The notes beneath the pieces are model-generated. The model ran no database searches. It saw only the letters and a list, made by a program, of their open reading frames with translations, and was not told the DNA's origin. A stretch of DNA of 18,323 bases from Acidobacteriota bacterium (GTDB taxonomy: Bacteria > Acidobacteriota > Terriglobia > Terriglobales > Acidobacteriaceae). Made by a program: the position numbers and the translations under genes. Positions within the stretch are counted from its first letter, which is position 1. The number at the start of each line of letters is the position of its first letter. The stretch is taken from contig JAKBAG010000032.1 in assembly GCA_021809235.1 (NCBI GenBank), forward strand, positions 1-18,323, written 5' to 3'. Below are positions 1 through 8,358 of the stretch, piece by piece.

Positions 1-481
1 CCTTTGCCCGCACCCTCAACCGGATCTTCCCGTAGTCCCAGGCAGCAGGCCCCGAGCCTGCATCCGGCTTTGCTCCGATCCGTTTCCCTGCATTCCGGCA
101 GCGGGTCGGAGCGGTCCGCTGCCTTACCGTCCCATTGCCCCTCTATCCTGTCACTTCAGTGGCCCAAACCCGCTCCACCTGCTCAGGACCTGCAAGAAAG
201 ACAGAAAAACCATTCTCCAGACCAATCACCGGATGTTACTGTCCAGATACGGGAGATTTCCGGCTCATCCATCGGGCATTTCCGCACGATAGACTCAGAA
301 GCGCTCCCGGAACGATTCCGCAGCCCGGTACTTCCCGGCATCTGCCGTACAGGCTTCAACGGGGAACTCCAGATGCAATCCTCTCCGGCGAAGAACTGCG
401 GAAATGGGTCACTGCATGGATGTACGGTCTCAGCTCCACCGGCTCATTCTGGTGGCCTGAAGCTTAAGGCATGAAGGAAGA
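1..481. other. Upstream region with no convincing gene
   Basis: No recognisable protein or RNA is seen in this stretch. Two forward reading frames stay open for much of it (to 474 and 135-467), but their translations are Ser/Pro/Arg-rich, match no family I know, and lack the strong third-position G/C bias of the real genes here. A short inverted repeat (GCAGCGG at 98-104 with CCGCTGC at 116-122) has no T-tract behind it. The region presumably holds the promoter of the phosphodiesterase gene that starts at 482, but I could not pick out a convincing -35/-10 pair. A C-terminal tail of a gene that begins before the window cannot be excluded. Confidence 0.5.
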
Positions 482-2095
482 ATGCATACTGTGTCTTCTG
501 CGCGCAAGAAATCGCTAAGGGTTATCGGCATCCTTCTGCTTGGACTTGCCCTCGGCACCCTTGCCGGATTTCTCGGTGGGCTTTACGCCGCTGTGCAGGC
601 CGCACAGTTCGTCCTTCGCGACTACTCCTTTCAGATGATTCGGCAAGCCGACGATGCTGCCAGTCAGATTGAAATCATTCAGCACGCCTTCTCCCGGATC
701 ACGCCCGATTTCTGCTCCGATGCCGAGATCGCCTCCATGCGGTCCTACATGTACGCCTCCAGTGCGGTCAAGGACATTGGCCGCATGCGCGACTCCTCGC
801 TGGTCTGCTCGGCAGGCGCCGGTCGACTGCCATCGCCGGTCGCCATGCCCACACCGCTCATGGTCTCCACGCATGGAACCGTCGTCTATGGCATGCTGCC
901 GCTCTACTTCGCACCGGGCCAGAAGGGCATCGTCCTCGGCATACACTCCATGGACATTGTGCTGGCGCCGTTCCTCTTCAGCAGCCTGAAGCGCGACGGT
1001 ATGGACTACATGGTGCTCATGGTCAATGCTCCCCGGCATCAGATCGTTCGCATCGCCGGTGCCCAGATCCCCGTCGATCCCAACTGGGTGCTATCCCAGG
1101 GCAGTCTTCGCACACGGGATGCGCTGCTTCTGTCCCGTTGCTCCCGCATCAACAGCGTCTGTGTCGTCACCCGCGAATCCCGCAAGATCATCCAGGACCA
1201 CAACGAGTTTCTCCTCACCACGCTTACGATCGTTGGTGCCAGCCTGGGGCTGATCATTTCGCTCATCGTGCTCTTTGCACTCTCGCTGCGCCGCAGTCTG
1301 CCCCAGCAGTTGCGCCGCGCCATCCGCCGCGGTCGCCTTGCGCTGGTCTACCAGCCCATTGTCGATCTCGAAACGGAGCGCTGCGTCGGCTTTGAAACCC
1401 TGGTCCGATGGCGCGACCGCGACGGCCTGCCCGTCGCACCAGCCATCTTCGTCTCCATCGCCGAAGAGCGCGGCTTCATCGACGAACTCACTCACTGGGT
1501 CATTCGTCGCTCCTTCCAGGAGATGAGCGAACTGCTCCACAAGCACCCCGATCTCGAGCTCAGCATCAACATCGCCCCCAGCGACCTGGCCAGCCAGATC
1601 CTGCTCGACCGGCTCGATACCTACTCGGCTCTCGAAGGCATCGAACCCCGGCAGATCGCTCTGGAAATCACCGAGCGCTCCACGGCAGATCTGGCCAGCG
1701 CCAGTCGCGCCATTCATGAGCTGCACAGCCGCGGCTACAAAATTCACATCGACGATTTCGGCACCGGCTTCTCCAGCCTCTCCTACCTCCACGAGCTCAC
1801 CATCGATGCCATCAAGATCGATCGCAGCTTCACCCGCACCGCTGGCACAGACTCCGTCACCGCCACCATCCTGCCGCAGATTCTCTTCATCGCCCACTCG
1901 CTCAATCTTCAGGTGATTGTCGAAGGCGTCGAAAACGACGCGCAGGTCGAGTTTCTCCGTACTCGAGGCCACGTCATACGCGTCCAGGGCTGGCGATTTG
2001 GACGGCCGCTTCCCGCACACCTGGCCACCCGCTATCTGGATCAGCAGCAGGATCAGGAGTTTTACGGTGCGCCTCGTCCGCATCTCGTCCGTTAG
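482..2095 (+). CDS. CSS-motif sensor EAL-domain cyclic-di-GMP phosphodiesterase
   Basis: Predicted inner-membrane enzyme that hydrolyses cyclic di-GMP, 537 aa. A first membrane helix lies at about residues 13-40, a periplasmic domain at 41-245, a second helix at about 247-270, and a cytoplasmic EAL domain at about 278-515. The periplasmic part carries a C-S motif (C109-S110) plus C78, as in CSS-motif sensors of the E. coli PdeC (YjcC) type, where the cysteines are redox-responsive. Catalytic residues are all present: E305 in an ETL variant of EAL, N363, E395, D424-D425 (DDFGTG), K445, E481 (EGVEN) and Q502. There is no GGDEF domain. The ATG at 482 has AAGGAAG almost touching it (474-480); GTG at 491, in frame, would have a better-spaced ribosome site and may be the true start. 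The gene stands alone and ends before the shared terminator at 2163-2205. Confidence 0.9.
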   Translation: MHTVSSARKKSLRVIGILLLGLALGTLAGFLGGLYAAVQAAQFVLRDYSFQMIRQADDAASQIEIIQHAFSRITPDFCSDAEIASMRSYMYASSAVKDIGRMRDSSLVCSAGAGRLPSPVAMPTPLMVSTHGTVVYGMLPLYFAPGQKGIVLGIHSMDIVLAPFLFSSLKRDGMDYMVLMVNAPRHQIVRIAGAQIPVDPNWVLSQGSLRTRDALLLSRCSRINSVCVVTRESRKIIQDHNEFLLTTLTIVGASLGLIISLIVLFALSLRRSLPQQLRRAIRRGRLALVYQPIVDLETERCVGFETLVRWRDRDGLPVAPAIFVSIAEERGFIDELTHWVIRRSFQEMSELLHKHPDLELSINIAPSDLASQILLDRLDTYSALEGIEPRQIALEITERSTADLASASRAIHELHSRGYKIHIDDFGTGFSSLSYLHELTIDAIKIDRSFTRTAGTDSVTATILPQILFIAHSLNLQVIVEGVENDAQVEFLRTRGHVIRVQGWRFGRPLPAHLATRYLDQQQDQEFYGAPRPHLVR

Positions 2096-2162
2096 TCGCT
2101 GTCTCCCGGCCTTCGCAAGCGCTTCGCCACGCAACGGATCATCGGGAAAAGTGCGGCAGACA

Positions 2163-2205
2163 AAACAGAAAGACGGCTGCGCCTGGCGCAGCCGTCTTTC
2201 TGTTT
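2163..2205. terminator. Bidirectional intrinsic terminator between EAL gene and frr
   Basis: A perfect 20-bp inverted repeat (2163-2182 with 2186-2205) closes on a 3-nt loop. The outer arms are AAACAGAAAGA and TCTTTCTGTTT and the inner stem is GC-rich, so either strand gives a GC stem followed by a T-rich tail. It lies 67 nt after the phosphodiesterase stop and 22 nt after the convergent frr stop, the expected position for a shared terminator. Confidence 0.9.
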
Positions 2206-2227
2206 CCTCGTAGTCGTTGCAGCCAGC

Positions 2228-2815
2228 TCAGATCTGCATGATCTCGGCTTCTTTCTTCTTTGCAAGCTCTTCCATCCGGCGAATCTCCTCGTTCAGCATC
2301 GCCTGCACTTCGTCCTGAGCGCGCTTCTCGTCGTCTTCGCTCACTTTTTTGTCCTTGGCCAGCTTCTTCAGCGTCTCGTTGCCGTCACGGCGCACGTTGC
2401 GCAGTGCCGTCCTGTGGTCCTCCAGTTCCTTGTTCAACTGCTTGACCACATCGCGTCGCCGCTCCTCGGTCATCGGCGGAATCGGCACCCGCACCTGCTT
2501 GCCGTCGCTCTGCGGATTGAAGCCATGCTCGGGAGCGCGCAGCGCCTTTTCAATCTCCTTCACCAGACCGGCATCCCACGGAGCCACCACAATCATGTTT
2601 GCCTCCGGTGCGCTCACCTGCGCCACCTGATTCAGCGGCGTCGGGGTTCCGTAGTAGTCCACACGTACCTGATCCAGCAGCGCCACGGTTGCCCGTCCGG
2701 TCCGCAAACTCACCAGATGATGCTGAAAATCTGCCACGGCCTTGTCCATGCGCCGCTTCACATCAGCATGCACATCCTTCAGTGTCGGGTTCGATGCCAT
2801 AAACGATGCTGCCAT
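2228..2815 (-). CDS. frr: Ribosome recycling factor
   Basis: Ribosome recycling factor, which with EF-G splits the post-termination ribosome; cytoplasmic. The product is 195 aa from the chosen ATG, close to the usual 185. Recognisable family segments are the N-terminal VKRRMDKAV helix, LVSLRTGRAT, the central PLNQVAQVSAPEANMIVV stretch, PPMTEERRRD and the C-terminal Lys/Glu-rich helix. The ATG at 2815 is chosen because GGAGAGG stands 8 nt upstream; an internal ATG at 2800 would give 190 aa. An upstream in-frame extension to 2932 runs through the promoter and is rejected. The gene has its own promoter at 2845-2873 and appears monocistronic. In many bacteria frr follows pyrH; here no pyrH is nearby, only a Gfo/Idh gene upstream on the same strand. 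Confidence 0.97.
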   Translation of the reverse strand: MAASFMASNPTLKDVHADVKRRMDKAVADFQHHLVSLRTGRATVALLDQVRVDYYGTPTPLNQVAQVSAPEANMIVVAPWDAGLVKEIEKALRAPEHGFNPQSDGKQVRVPIPPMTEERRRDVVKQLNKELEDHRTALRNVRRDGNETLKKLAKDKKVSEDDEKRAQDEVQAMLNEEIRRMEELAKKKEAEIMQI

Positions 2816-2844
2816 AGTCCCGTCCTCTCCGTAATTCCTTTGAC

Positions 2845-2873
2845 ATTCTACTAGAGCGTTTTTCCCGGGCCAA
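2845..2873 (-). promoter_or_regulatory. Sigma-70-type promoter of frr
   Basis: Read on the minus strand, TTGGCC (2868-2873) is followed after exactly 17 nt by TAGAAT (2845-2850). Transcription would begin near 2838, giving a leader of about 22 nt that contains the GGAGAGG ribosome site. This is one of the two best -35/-10 pairs in the window. Confidence 0.7.
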
Positions 2874-3026
2874 TCCAGGCCGGTTGCTCCGGGAATCCGA
2901 AGCACCGAGAAAACAGCCTGCGCAAAGCGCAACGTTGTCGCCGTGCAAGTCAGCCAGGAAACTGTCTGCTTTGCCTGCCTGGATTTTCATGGACTCCGCC
3001 GTCCACACCTGCTGTGGGAACTCGCC

Positions 3027-4046
3027 TTAGAATCGCAGTGGTGTCTCCCATCCACCGTTTCGGGCTGAGGCAAAGATGGCATCGATCACTGCCAGGTTGC
3101 GCACGCCATCCAGAATCGGCACTGGCACTGCTTCCTTGCTCAGAATGGCGCGCGCGAAGGCATCGCCTTGCAGCGTGTATGGATCGCAGACAGGGAAGCT
3201 CTCCGTACGCACATTGCTCCCAAACAAATCTCCATCGCCATCCACAAAAATGCGGGTTGCCCGGTCCGGAGGCATGTTGAACGGGATCTCGATCTCGATG
3301 CGTCCGGTTTCCCCCAGAAAATGGATGCGCTGGTAGGGAATCATCTGCGTGGAGCAGGTAAAGATCGCATGCCCGGCGGCAAATTCCAGCATCGCCGACG
3401 TAAGGCGATCGACGCCGCTCTGCGGGTCGCGGTCGATGCTTCCCACCACACGCAGGGGCTCGCCGCCAAAGGCGTGGCGGGCGGCGTGGATCATGTAGCA
3501 GCCGATGTCCAGAAGTGCACCACCGCCGGTTTCCATTCGGTTGCGGATATTCTCCGGGTCTGTGTTGTGATAGCTGAAGACCCCCGTGATCGCGAGCAGT
3601 CGTCCAATCGCTCCGGTGTGCAATAGCTCCTCGGTACGAATCCACTGCGGAGCTGTCCGCACCATGAACGCTTCTCCGATCCTGACGCCCGTCTGCCGCT
3701 CGACTTCCAGCAATCGCGCCCCATCCGCGGCATTCATACCCAGTGGCTTTTCGCAAAGTACATGCTTGCCCGCTTCTGCCGCGCGGATCGTCCAGGGAAC
3801 ATGCAACGGATTCGGCAGGGGGTTGTAGATCGCGTCAATCTCCGGATCAGCCAGCAGCTCCTCGTAACTGCCATAGGCCCGTGCGATGCCCAGATCGGCG
3901 GCAGCCGCCTGGGCGCGAACGAGGCTTCGGGAGGCAATCGCATCCACCCGGGTCAGACTGCTGGCCTGCATCGCCGGAATCACCTTCTGGATGCCGATTG
4001 CGGCCGTACTCAACACACCCCAACGAATCGTATGCATGATGAGCAT
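3027..4046 (-). CDS. Gfo/Idh/MocA-family NAD(P)-dependent oxidoreductase
   Basis: Predicted cytoplasmic dehydrogenase that acts on a sugar or polyol with NAD(P); the substrate cannot be read from sequence. It is 339 aa, a normal family length. The Rossmann N terminus reads WGVLSTAAIG (residues 9-18). The family signature EKPLG follows at 99-103, with K100 the expected catalytic Lys, and DIGCYMIH at 180-187 carries the conserved Asp and His. Two start codons are close together, ATG at 4046 and ATG at 4037; neither has a clear ribosome site, and the latter begins right before the Rossmann strand. The gene is divergent from a FucP-type sugar permease with a 248-nt space between them, so the pair may form a sugar uptake and oxidation unit. 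That link is inference. Confidence 0.88.
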   Translation of the reverse strand: MLIMHTIRWGVLSTAAIGIQKVIPAMQASSLTRVDAIASRSLVRAQAAAADLGIARAYGSYEELLADPEIDAIYNPLPNPLHVPWTIRAAEAGKHVLCEKPLGMNAADGARLLEVERQTGVRIGEAFMVRTAPQWIRTEELLHTGAIGRLLAITGVFSYHNTDPENIRNRMETGGGALLDIGCYMIHAARHAFGGEPLRVVGSIDRDPQSGVDRLTSAMLEFAAGHAIFTCSTQMIPYQRIHFLGETGRIEIEIPFNMPPDRATRIFVDGDGDLFGSNVRTESFPVCDPYTLQGDAFARAILSKEAVPVPILDGVRNLAVIDAIFASARNGGWETPLRF

Positions 4047-4159
4047 GATGCTACGCCGATCCGGCGGCAAGCAAATCGGGCGTTTCCCGGCAAGCCTCAA
4101 TTCCAGCCGCGAACCCGACCCGCAAGAAACTGGCCGCTCACTTGCGCCCGCTCGTGCCG

Positions 4160-4165
4160 TATAGT
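4160..4165 (+). promoter_or_regulatory. Candidate -10 element for the sugar permease
   Basis: TATAGT preceded by G, in the 248-nt divergent region between the oxidoreductase and the permease. No good -35 is seen at 16-18 nt. If used, transcription would start near 4172, leaving a leader of about 123 nt before the permease ATG. The same hexamer occurs before the S9 peptidase gene. Confidence 0.4.
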
Positions 4166-4294
4166 GATCTTGCACCCAATCCAGCACGGCACGCGGTCGC
4201 CACAGCAGCCGCCTCCCATGTACGATGGAGCGCAACCGGAGCGCCTGCAGACCGCCCGGCGGATTCCGACTCAGAAGGGAACTCTCCGCACCGC

Positions 4295-5542
4295 ATGTCC
4301 ACTCCCAGCAATACAAACGCCTCGCAGCCCAGCTATCTCGGCCCGTTCCTCACGGTCACCGCGCTGTTCTTCATCTTCGGCTTCATCACGAACCTGAATA
4401 TGGCCCTGGTGCCGCATCTGCGCTCGATTTTCAGCCTGCCATATGTCTTCGCCATGCTGGCCGAGTCGGCATTTTTCCTCGCCTACTTCGTCTTCTCCTC
4501 GCCCACCTCGCGGCTCATTGAGGCCATCGGCTACAAGCGCACCATGATCACCTCGCTGTTCATTCAAGTGGTCGGATGCCTGCTTTTCGTCCCGGCCGCG
4601 CGCATGGTCAGCTTCCCGCTCTTCCTGGTCGCAGTCTTCGTCGTCGGTGCCGGCGTCACGGCCCTCCAGACCTCGGTCAACCCCTACGTCGCCATCCTTG
4701 GCCCGGAGCACAGCGCACCCGCCCGTCTCACCCTTGCCCAGGCGCTCAACTCCCTCGGCGGCAGCATCGCCCCGCTCGTTGCCGGAGCCTACATCCTCAC
4801 CGATCCCTCCAAGATGTCCACACCGGCCGCCATCGCCAACACTGTCCGTGGACCCTACCTCGCCATCGCTGCCGGGTTGCTCATCCTCGGCTTTGCCGTC
4901 ATGTTCATGCACCTGCCGGCCATCCAGCAGACGCAGGCCTTCCGCCCGGCCAAGGAAGGCGATCCGCTGCTCACGCGCAGCATCTGGAGCTATAGCCACA
5001 CCGTCTTCGGTGCCGTCGGCATCTTCCTCTACGTCGGCGTCGAGGTCGGTCTTGCCTCCATCGCCGTCAACTACTTCCACCAGCAGGGCGTTCCCAGTGA
5101 AAAAACCGCATCCTTCCTGGTCTCGCTTTACTGGCTCGGCGCCCTCATTGGCCGCCTGCTCGGCTCCTGGATGCTCACCCGCTTCAAGTCCGGCAAGCTG
5201 CTCGGCCTCTTCGGTATTCTCGGCACGGCCATGGTGCTCACCTCCATGTTCACCTCCGGCTCGGTCGCCATCTGGACGCTGGTGCTCTGCGGCTTCTTTA
5301 ACTCCATCATGTTCCCCAATATCTTCGCCCTCGGCATCGCCGGCCTCGGCCCGCTAACCAGCAAGGGGTCAGGACTCATCATGACGGCCGTCGTCGGCGG
5401 AGCCATCATTCCGGCCCTCATCGGCTGGGTCGCCGACCACTCCGGCATCCAGCACTCCTTCGTCATCCCAGCCTTCTGCTACCTGTTCATAGCCTGGTAC
5501 GGGCTCATCGGCTCCAAACCACGCCGAACCCTCACCGCCTGA
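4295..5542 (+). CDS. FucP/GluP-type sugar:H+ symporter (MFS)
   Basis: Predicted inner-membrane sugar permease of the fucose-galactose-glucose:H+ symporter branch of the major facilitator superfamily. The 415-aa product is hydrophobic throughout and consistent with 12 helices. The first helix reads FIFGFITNLNMALVPHL, which fits the FucP/GluP N-terminal pattern with its Asn pair. Other typical segments are GAGVTALQTSVNPYVA and LTLAQALNSLGG. The ATG at 4295 is chosen because the permease similarity starts just after it; AAGGGA lies 14 nt upstream, rather far. An open extension back to 4142 crosses the candidate promoter and is not believed. The gene is divergent from the Gfo/Idh gene and ends only 26 nt before the phosphatase gene, so read-through is likely. 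The sugar is unknown. Confidence 0.88.
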   Translation: MSTPSNTNASQPSYLGPFLTVTALFFIFGFITNLNMALVPHLRSIFSLPYVFAMLAESAFFLAYFVFSSPTSRLIEAIGYKRTMITSLFIQVVGCLLFVPAARMVSFPLFLVAVFVVGAGVTALQTSVNPYVAILGPEHSAPARLTLAQALNSLGGSIAPLVAGAYILTDPSKMSTPAAIANTVRGPYLAIAAGLLILGFAVMFMHLPAIQQTQAFRPAKEGDPLLTRSIWSYSHTVFGAVGIFLYVGVEVGLASIAVNYFHQQGVPSEKTASFLVSLYWLGALIGRLLGSWMLTRFKSGKLLGLFGILGTAMVLTSMFTSGSVAIWTLVLCGFFNSIMFPNIFALGIAGLGPLTSKGSGLIMTAVVGGAIIPALIGWVADHSGIQHSFVIPAFCYLFIAWYGLIGSKPRRTLTA

Positions 5543-5568
5543 ACCTTCCCGAAGAAGAGGAGAATTCC

Positions 5569-6798
5569 GTGACTCCCGAACCAGATTTCCCGGAGGCTCG
5601 GTCCGCACAGACCAACGCAGATACAACCATAGACCTGCAGCAGCAGGTAGCACGGCTGCAGGCCCTGCTGGAGATCTCCCGTCAGGTGCACGCCACCACC
5701 AGCGAGGCGGAGGTCCTGCATGCCGTCCTGCGCATTGTCGTCCTGGAACTGGAGATGTCCGGAGCAGCTTTCCTGGCGCCTGCTCCGGAGCATCCCTCTG
5801 CCGATTCGCCCATGGCGCCAATGGTCGCCTTCGGTGATGTTCCCGAGTCCATTGCCGATCTGCCGTCGGATGCCCTGCCCGACGGCTGCCGTATTCCGCT
5901 CTCCGATCACGACGACCATCTGCTGACCACCCTGATCGTTTTCCCGCCCAGCCGGCGGCCGCTCACCTTCTATGAACTGGATTTCCTGCAGGGGCTCGCG
6001 CTGCAGGCGGCCGTCGCACTGGAAAACGCCCGCAACTTCGAGCGCAACCTCCAGTGGGCCCGCGTGCAGAAGGATCTGGAGGCAGCACGCGACATTCAGC
6101 GCTCGCTGGTCCCGCGCGACCTGCCCGATCTGCCCGGATTTTCCCTCGCCGTCCGCTCGGAGACCTGCTACGAGGTCGGGGGCGACTACGTCGATGTCCT
6201 TGCCCATCCCAACGGAGAAATCCTGCTCGCAGTCGCTGATGTTGCCGGCAAGGGACTGGCCTCGGCCCTTATGGCCTCCAGCTTTCGCTCCGCCTTTCGC
6301 GCCATGGCCGCCAGCGGCATCCCCCTCGACGTGCTCGCCCGCCAGGCCAATCAGCACCACTGGCAGGAGGGGGAAGAGGCACGCCGTCGCTACGTCACGG
6401 CCATCCTGGCCCGTCTCGATCCCGCCGCAGCCACCATCGAACTGCTCAACGCCGGCCACAATCCCGGCTTCATCCTCACTCCGGATGGGCAAACCCACCA
6501 GATTGTCGCCTCCGGAACCCCGCTCGGCATGCTGCCCGGCATGAGCTACTCCAGCCAGACCCTGCCCTTCCCACCCGGCAGTCGGCTGCTTTTCTATACC
6601 GACGGCCTCACCGAAGTCTTCCACGGCGAGGAGGAGTTCGGAGAAGATCGCCTCCTGCGCGAATTTTCTTGCTGCCGGACCGGAAACTCCAATGGTATGC
6701 TCGATACACTGTGGACAAGCCTGCGCGATTTTGCTGCCGGTTCCCCCCAGTTTGATGACATGACGGCACTTGCCATCATCCATCTGCCCCAGTCCTGA
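5569..6798 (+). CDS. GAF-domain SpoIIE/RsbU-type PP2C serine phosphatase
   Basis: Predicted cytoplasmic Mn2+/Mg2+-dependent Ser/Thr phosphatase of 409 aa. In the SpoIIE/RsbU family it dephosphorylates a STAS antagonist, and a STAS gene lies two genes downstream. A GAF-like sensor spans about residues 28-155, then a short coiled segment (about 157-175), then the PP2C domain to the end. Metal ligands and motifs are intact: GGDYVDV (D206, D209), DVAGKG (D224), NAGHNPG at 294-300, YTDGLTE (D345) and DDMTALAI (D396-D397). The start is GTG, fixed by GAGGAG 6 nt before it. The signal sensed by the GAF part cannot be inferred. It is likely co-transcribed with the next two genes and possibly with the upstream permease. 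Confidence 0.93.
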   Translation: MTPEPDFPEARSAQTNADTTIDLQQQVARLQALLEISRQVHATTSEAEVLHAVLRIVVLELEMSGAAFLAPAPEHPSADSPMAPMVAFGDVPESIADLPSDALPDGCRIPLSDHDDHLLTTLIVFPPSRRPLTFYELDFLQGLALQAAVALENARNFERNLQWARVQKDLEAARDIQRSLVPRDLPDLPGFSLAVRSETCYEVGGDYVDVLAHPNGEILLAVADVAGKGLASALMASSFRSAFRAMAASGIPLDVLARQANQHHWQEGEEARRRYVTAILARLDPAAATIELLNAGHNPGFILTPDGQTHQIVASGTPLGMLPGMSYSSQTLPFPPGSRLLFYTDGLTEVFHGEEEFGEDRLLREFSCCRTGNSNGMLDTLWTSLRDFAAGSPQFDDMTALAIIHLPQS

Positions 6799-6848
6799 TC
6801 CTTTGCCACACTGCCCCGGGCGGTCTGGCGGGGCCACAAGAGGCTCGC

Positions 6849-7286
6849 ATGGAAGTGGTTTCGTCCAGCACGGTAGAGGTCAAGCTTCCTTCCCGACTTG
6901 GCTTTGAAAAAGTCGCCATGAGCACCGCTGCCTCTGTCGCCAAGCTCATGGGCTTTCCAGAAGACCGCATCGAAGACCTGAAAACCGCCATCGCCGAGGC
7001 CTGCATTAACGCCATCGAGCACGGCAACCGCCTCAATGAAAATCTCACCGTCGGAGTCGTGCTTTCCGCCGGCATCGATGCCCTCGAGGTCAAGGTCATC
7101 GACGACGGCAAGGGGCTCAACCACCAGCCGGCTCAGCCGAATATCGACCGCAAAATGCACGGTGAAGAGGACCCACGCGGCATGGGCATGTTCCTCATTC
7201 AGGCCCTCGTCGATGAAGTCGAGTGGGTCGCCGACCAGCGCGGTAGCAGCTACGTCCGCCTTGTCATTCGCCTTCACAAGCAATGA
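6849..7286 (+). CDS. RsbW-like anti-sigma-factor serine kinase (HATPase_c)
   Basis: Predicted 145-aa anti-sigma kinase of the RsbW/SpoIIAB family. It would bind and silence a sigma factor and phosphorylate the STAS partner encoded next. The GHKL ATP-binding motifs are present: N box EACINAIEHGN (50-60), G1 box DDGKG (85-89) and G2 box RGMGMFLI (110-117). The ATG at 6849 has AGAGG 5 nt upstream. In the 50-nt gap after the phosphatase gene there is a small GC hairpin (GCCCCG 6813-6818, CGGGGC 6829-6834) that might tune read-through or translation. The cognate sigma factor is not in this window. Confidence 0.92.
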   Translation: MEVVSSSTVEVKLPSRLGFEKVAMSTAASVAKLMGFPEDRIEDLKTAIAEACINAIEHGNRLNENLTVGVVLSAGIDALEVKVIDDGKGLNHQPAQPNIDRKMHGEEDPRGMGMFLIQALVDEVEWVADQRGSSYVRLVIRLHKQ

Positions 7287-7328
7287 TTCCGCCATCGTTC
7301 CAGCTTCTAACCAGGGAGAATACCAATC

Positions 7329-7688
7329 GTGCAGACTGAAACCCGTTCCCGCATCGACCAGCTCACTTCGCCTGCCGGCCATCCGGTCTCCGTTCTCCGT
7401 TTTGAAGGGGATATCTCCAGCACCTCACGCGATGCCGTCGTCGGCACCTACCAGTCCCTCGCCAAAGACCAGGTCCGTATCGTACTGCTGGATTTCACCA
7501 AGGTCGATTACATCAACTCCAGCGGCATTGCCCTCGTCATTCAGGTCATGCTGGAGGCCTCAAACTCCGGCCAGAAGGTTCACGCCTTCGGACTGTCGGC
7601 CCATTTCCAAAAGGTCTTCACCATGGTCGGCATCACCAAATATGCCAACCTCTATCCAGAGCAGCAGGCCGCACTGGACGCGCTTTGA
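7329..7688 (+). CDS. STAS-domain anti-sigma-factor antagonist (RsbV/SpoIIAA-like)
   Basis: Predicted 119-aa STAS protein. In the partner-switch scheme the unphosphorylated form binds the kinase and frees the sigma factor; the kinase phosphorylates it and the PP2C enzyme reverses this. The family signature YINSSGIAL is at 61-69, with S64 matching the serine phosphorylated in SpoIIAA and RsbV. The start is GTG, with AGGGAG at 7313-7318 about 10 nt upstream. It is the last gene of the cassette, 42 nt after the kinase gene and followed by a strong terminator. Codon use matches its neighbours, so there is no sign of recent transfer. Confidence 0.93.
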   Translation: MQTETRSRIDQLTSPAGHPVSVLRFEGDISSTSRDAVVGTYQSLAKDQVRIVLLDFTKVDYINSSGIALVIQVMLEASNSGQKVHAFGLSAHFQKVFTMVGITKYANLYPEQQAALDAL

Positions 7689-7743
7689 TTCCACCTCGGA
7701 CAATCCCGCAACGGTAGCCCATTCCGGCCGGGAACCTGCAAAA

Positions 7744-7786
7744 AACCGGAGCAGCCTCGAAAACTTCTGGCTGCTCCGGTTCGTTT
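7744..7786 (+). terminator. Intrinsic terminator of the partner-switch operon
   Basis: AACCGGAGCAGCC (7744-7756) pairs perfectly with GGCTGCTCCGGTT (7769-7781) around a 12-nt loop, followed by CG and five T residues. It starts 56 nt after the STAS stop codon and closes the forward operon before the opposite-strand dut gene. Confidence 0.92.
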
Positions 7787-7911
7787 TTCAGGCGAGTTTT
7801 CCAGTTTCAGGCTTATTTTCCAGGCTCGTTTGTCTGGCTGTCCCTACCCGGCTGACCATCCGGCTCTCCGTCCAGCCCGGTGTCAGGAAACTCGTGCACG
7901 GGAACTGCGCG

Positions 7912-8346
7912 TCATCGGCCCGAACTGCCAAACCCTCTGGCAGCGCGCGTGGATTCGCCCAGTGTCTCTACTGCCTCCACCGGACCCGTCAGCACCGGCA
8001 CCGGAATCATCTGGGCAATCTTGTCCCCGGCGGCAATCTCCACCGGAGCCTCGCCCAGGTTGGCCAGCAGGATCTGAATCTCGCCCCGATATCCGGCATC
8101 GATTACCCCGCCGGTTGTCGTGATCCCGCGCGCTGCCATCGACGAGCGGTCGCGCACCAGCAGGCCCAGCGCTTCGCCGCTCTGCGGATGCCTCGCCTCG
8201 GCGGCAATCCCGGTGCGCACCCGCACCCAGCCGCGGCCCGGCAGCGTCACCGCCTCCAGCGCAAAGACGTCATAGCCCAGATCCTCACCCGCATGGGCCA
8301 CCTCGGGCAGCCTTGCTGCCGCTTCCAGACGAATCACTCGTAGCAT
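7912..8346 (-). CDS. dut: dUTP diphosphatase (dUTPase)
   Basis: Trimeric-type dUTPase, hydrolysing dUTP to dUMP and pyrophosphate, so it keeps uracil out of DNA and supplies the dTMP precursor. It is 144 aa, near the usual 150. All five family motifs are visible: motif 1 EDLGYDVFA (21-29), motif 2 RDRSSMAARG (65-74), motif 3 GGVIDAGYRGEI (79-90) with the catalytic Asp at D83 and the discriminating Tyr at Y86, motif 4 GDKIAQMI (107-114), and motif 5 RGFGSSGR (137-144). The ATG at 8346 is chosen over a TTG 21 nt upstream because the family begins there and the TTG would overlap the -10 box. No ribosome site precedes it; TACAAT lies 6 nt before the ATG, so the message may be leaderless. It lies 59 nt downstream of rnpB on the same strand. 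Confidence 0.96.
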   Translation of the reverse strand: MLRVIRLEAAARLPEVAHAGEDLGYDVFALEAVTLPGRGWVRVRTGIAAEARHPQSGEALGLLVRDRSSMAARGITTTGGVIDAGYRGEIQILLANLGEAPVEIAAGDKIAQMIPVPVLTGPVEAVETLGESTRAARGFGSSGR

Positions 8347-8352
8347 AGGTCG

Positions 8353-8358
8353 ATTGTA
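8353..8358 (-). promoter_or_regulatory. Candidate -10 element of dut
   Basis: On the minus strand TACAAT, preceded by GG, ends 6 nt before the dut ATG. Initiation would fall on or next to the A of the start codon. No good -35 is visible at the standard distance, and dut may also be reached by read-through from rnpB. Confidence 0.45.

Noticed and set aside
98..122. Inverted repeat GCAGCGG/CCGCTGC as a terminator
   Set aside because: Only 7 bp, 11-nt loop and no T-tract; easily found by chance in GC-rich sequence.
4..474. Open forward frame of about 156 codons at the left edge
   Set aside because: Ser/Pro/Arg-rich translation with no known motif, weak third-position G/C bias and no start signal; a second frame (135-467) is open across the same stretch.
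1091..2134. 347-codon minus-strand frame opposite the phosphodiesterase
   Set aside because: It lies antisense to a gene with all EAL catalytic residues; long antisense frames are expected at this GC content.
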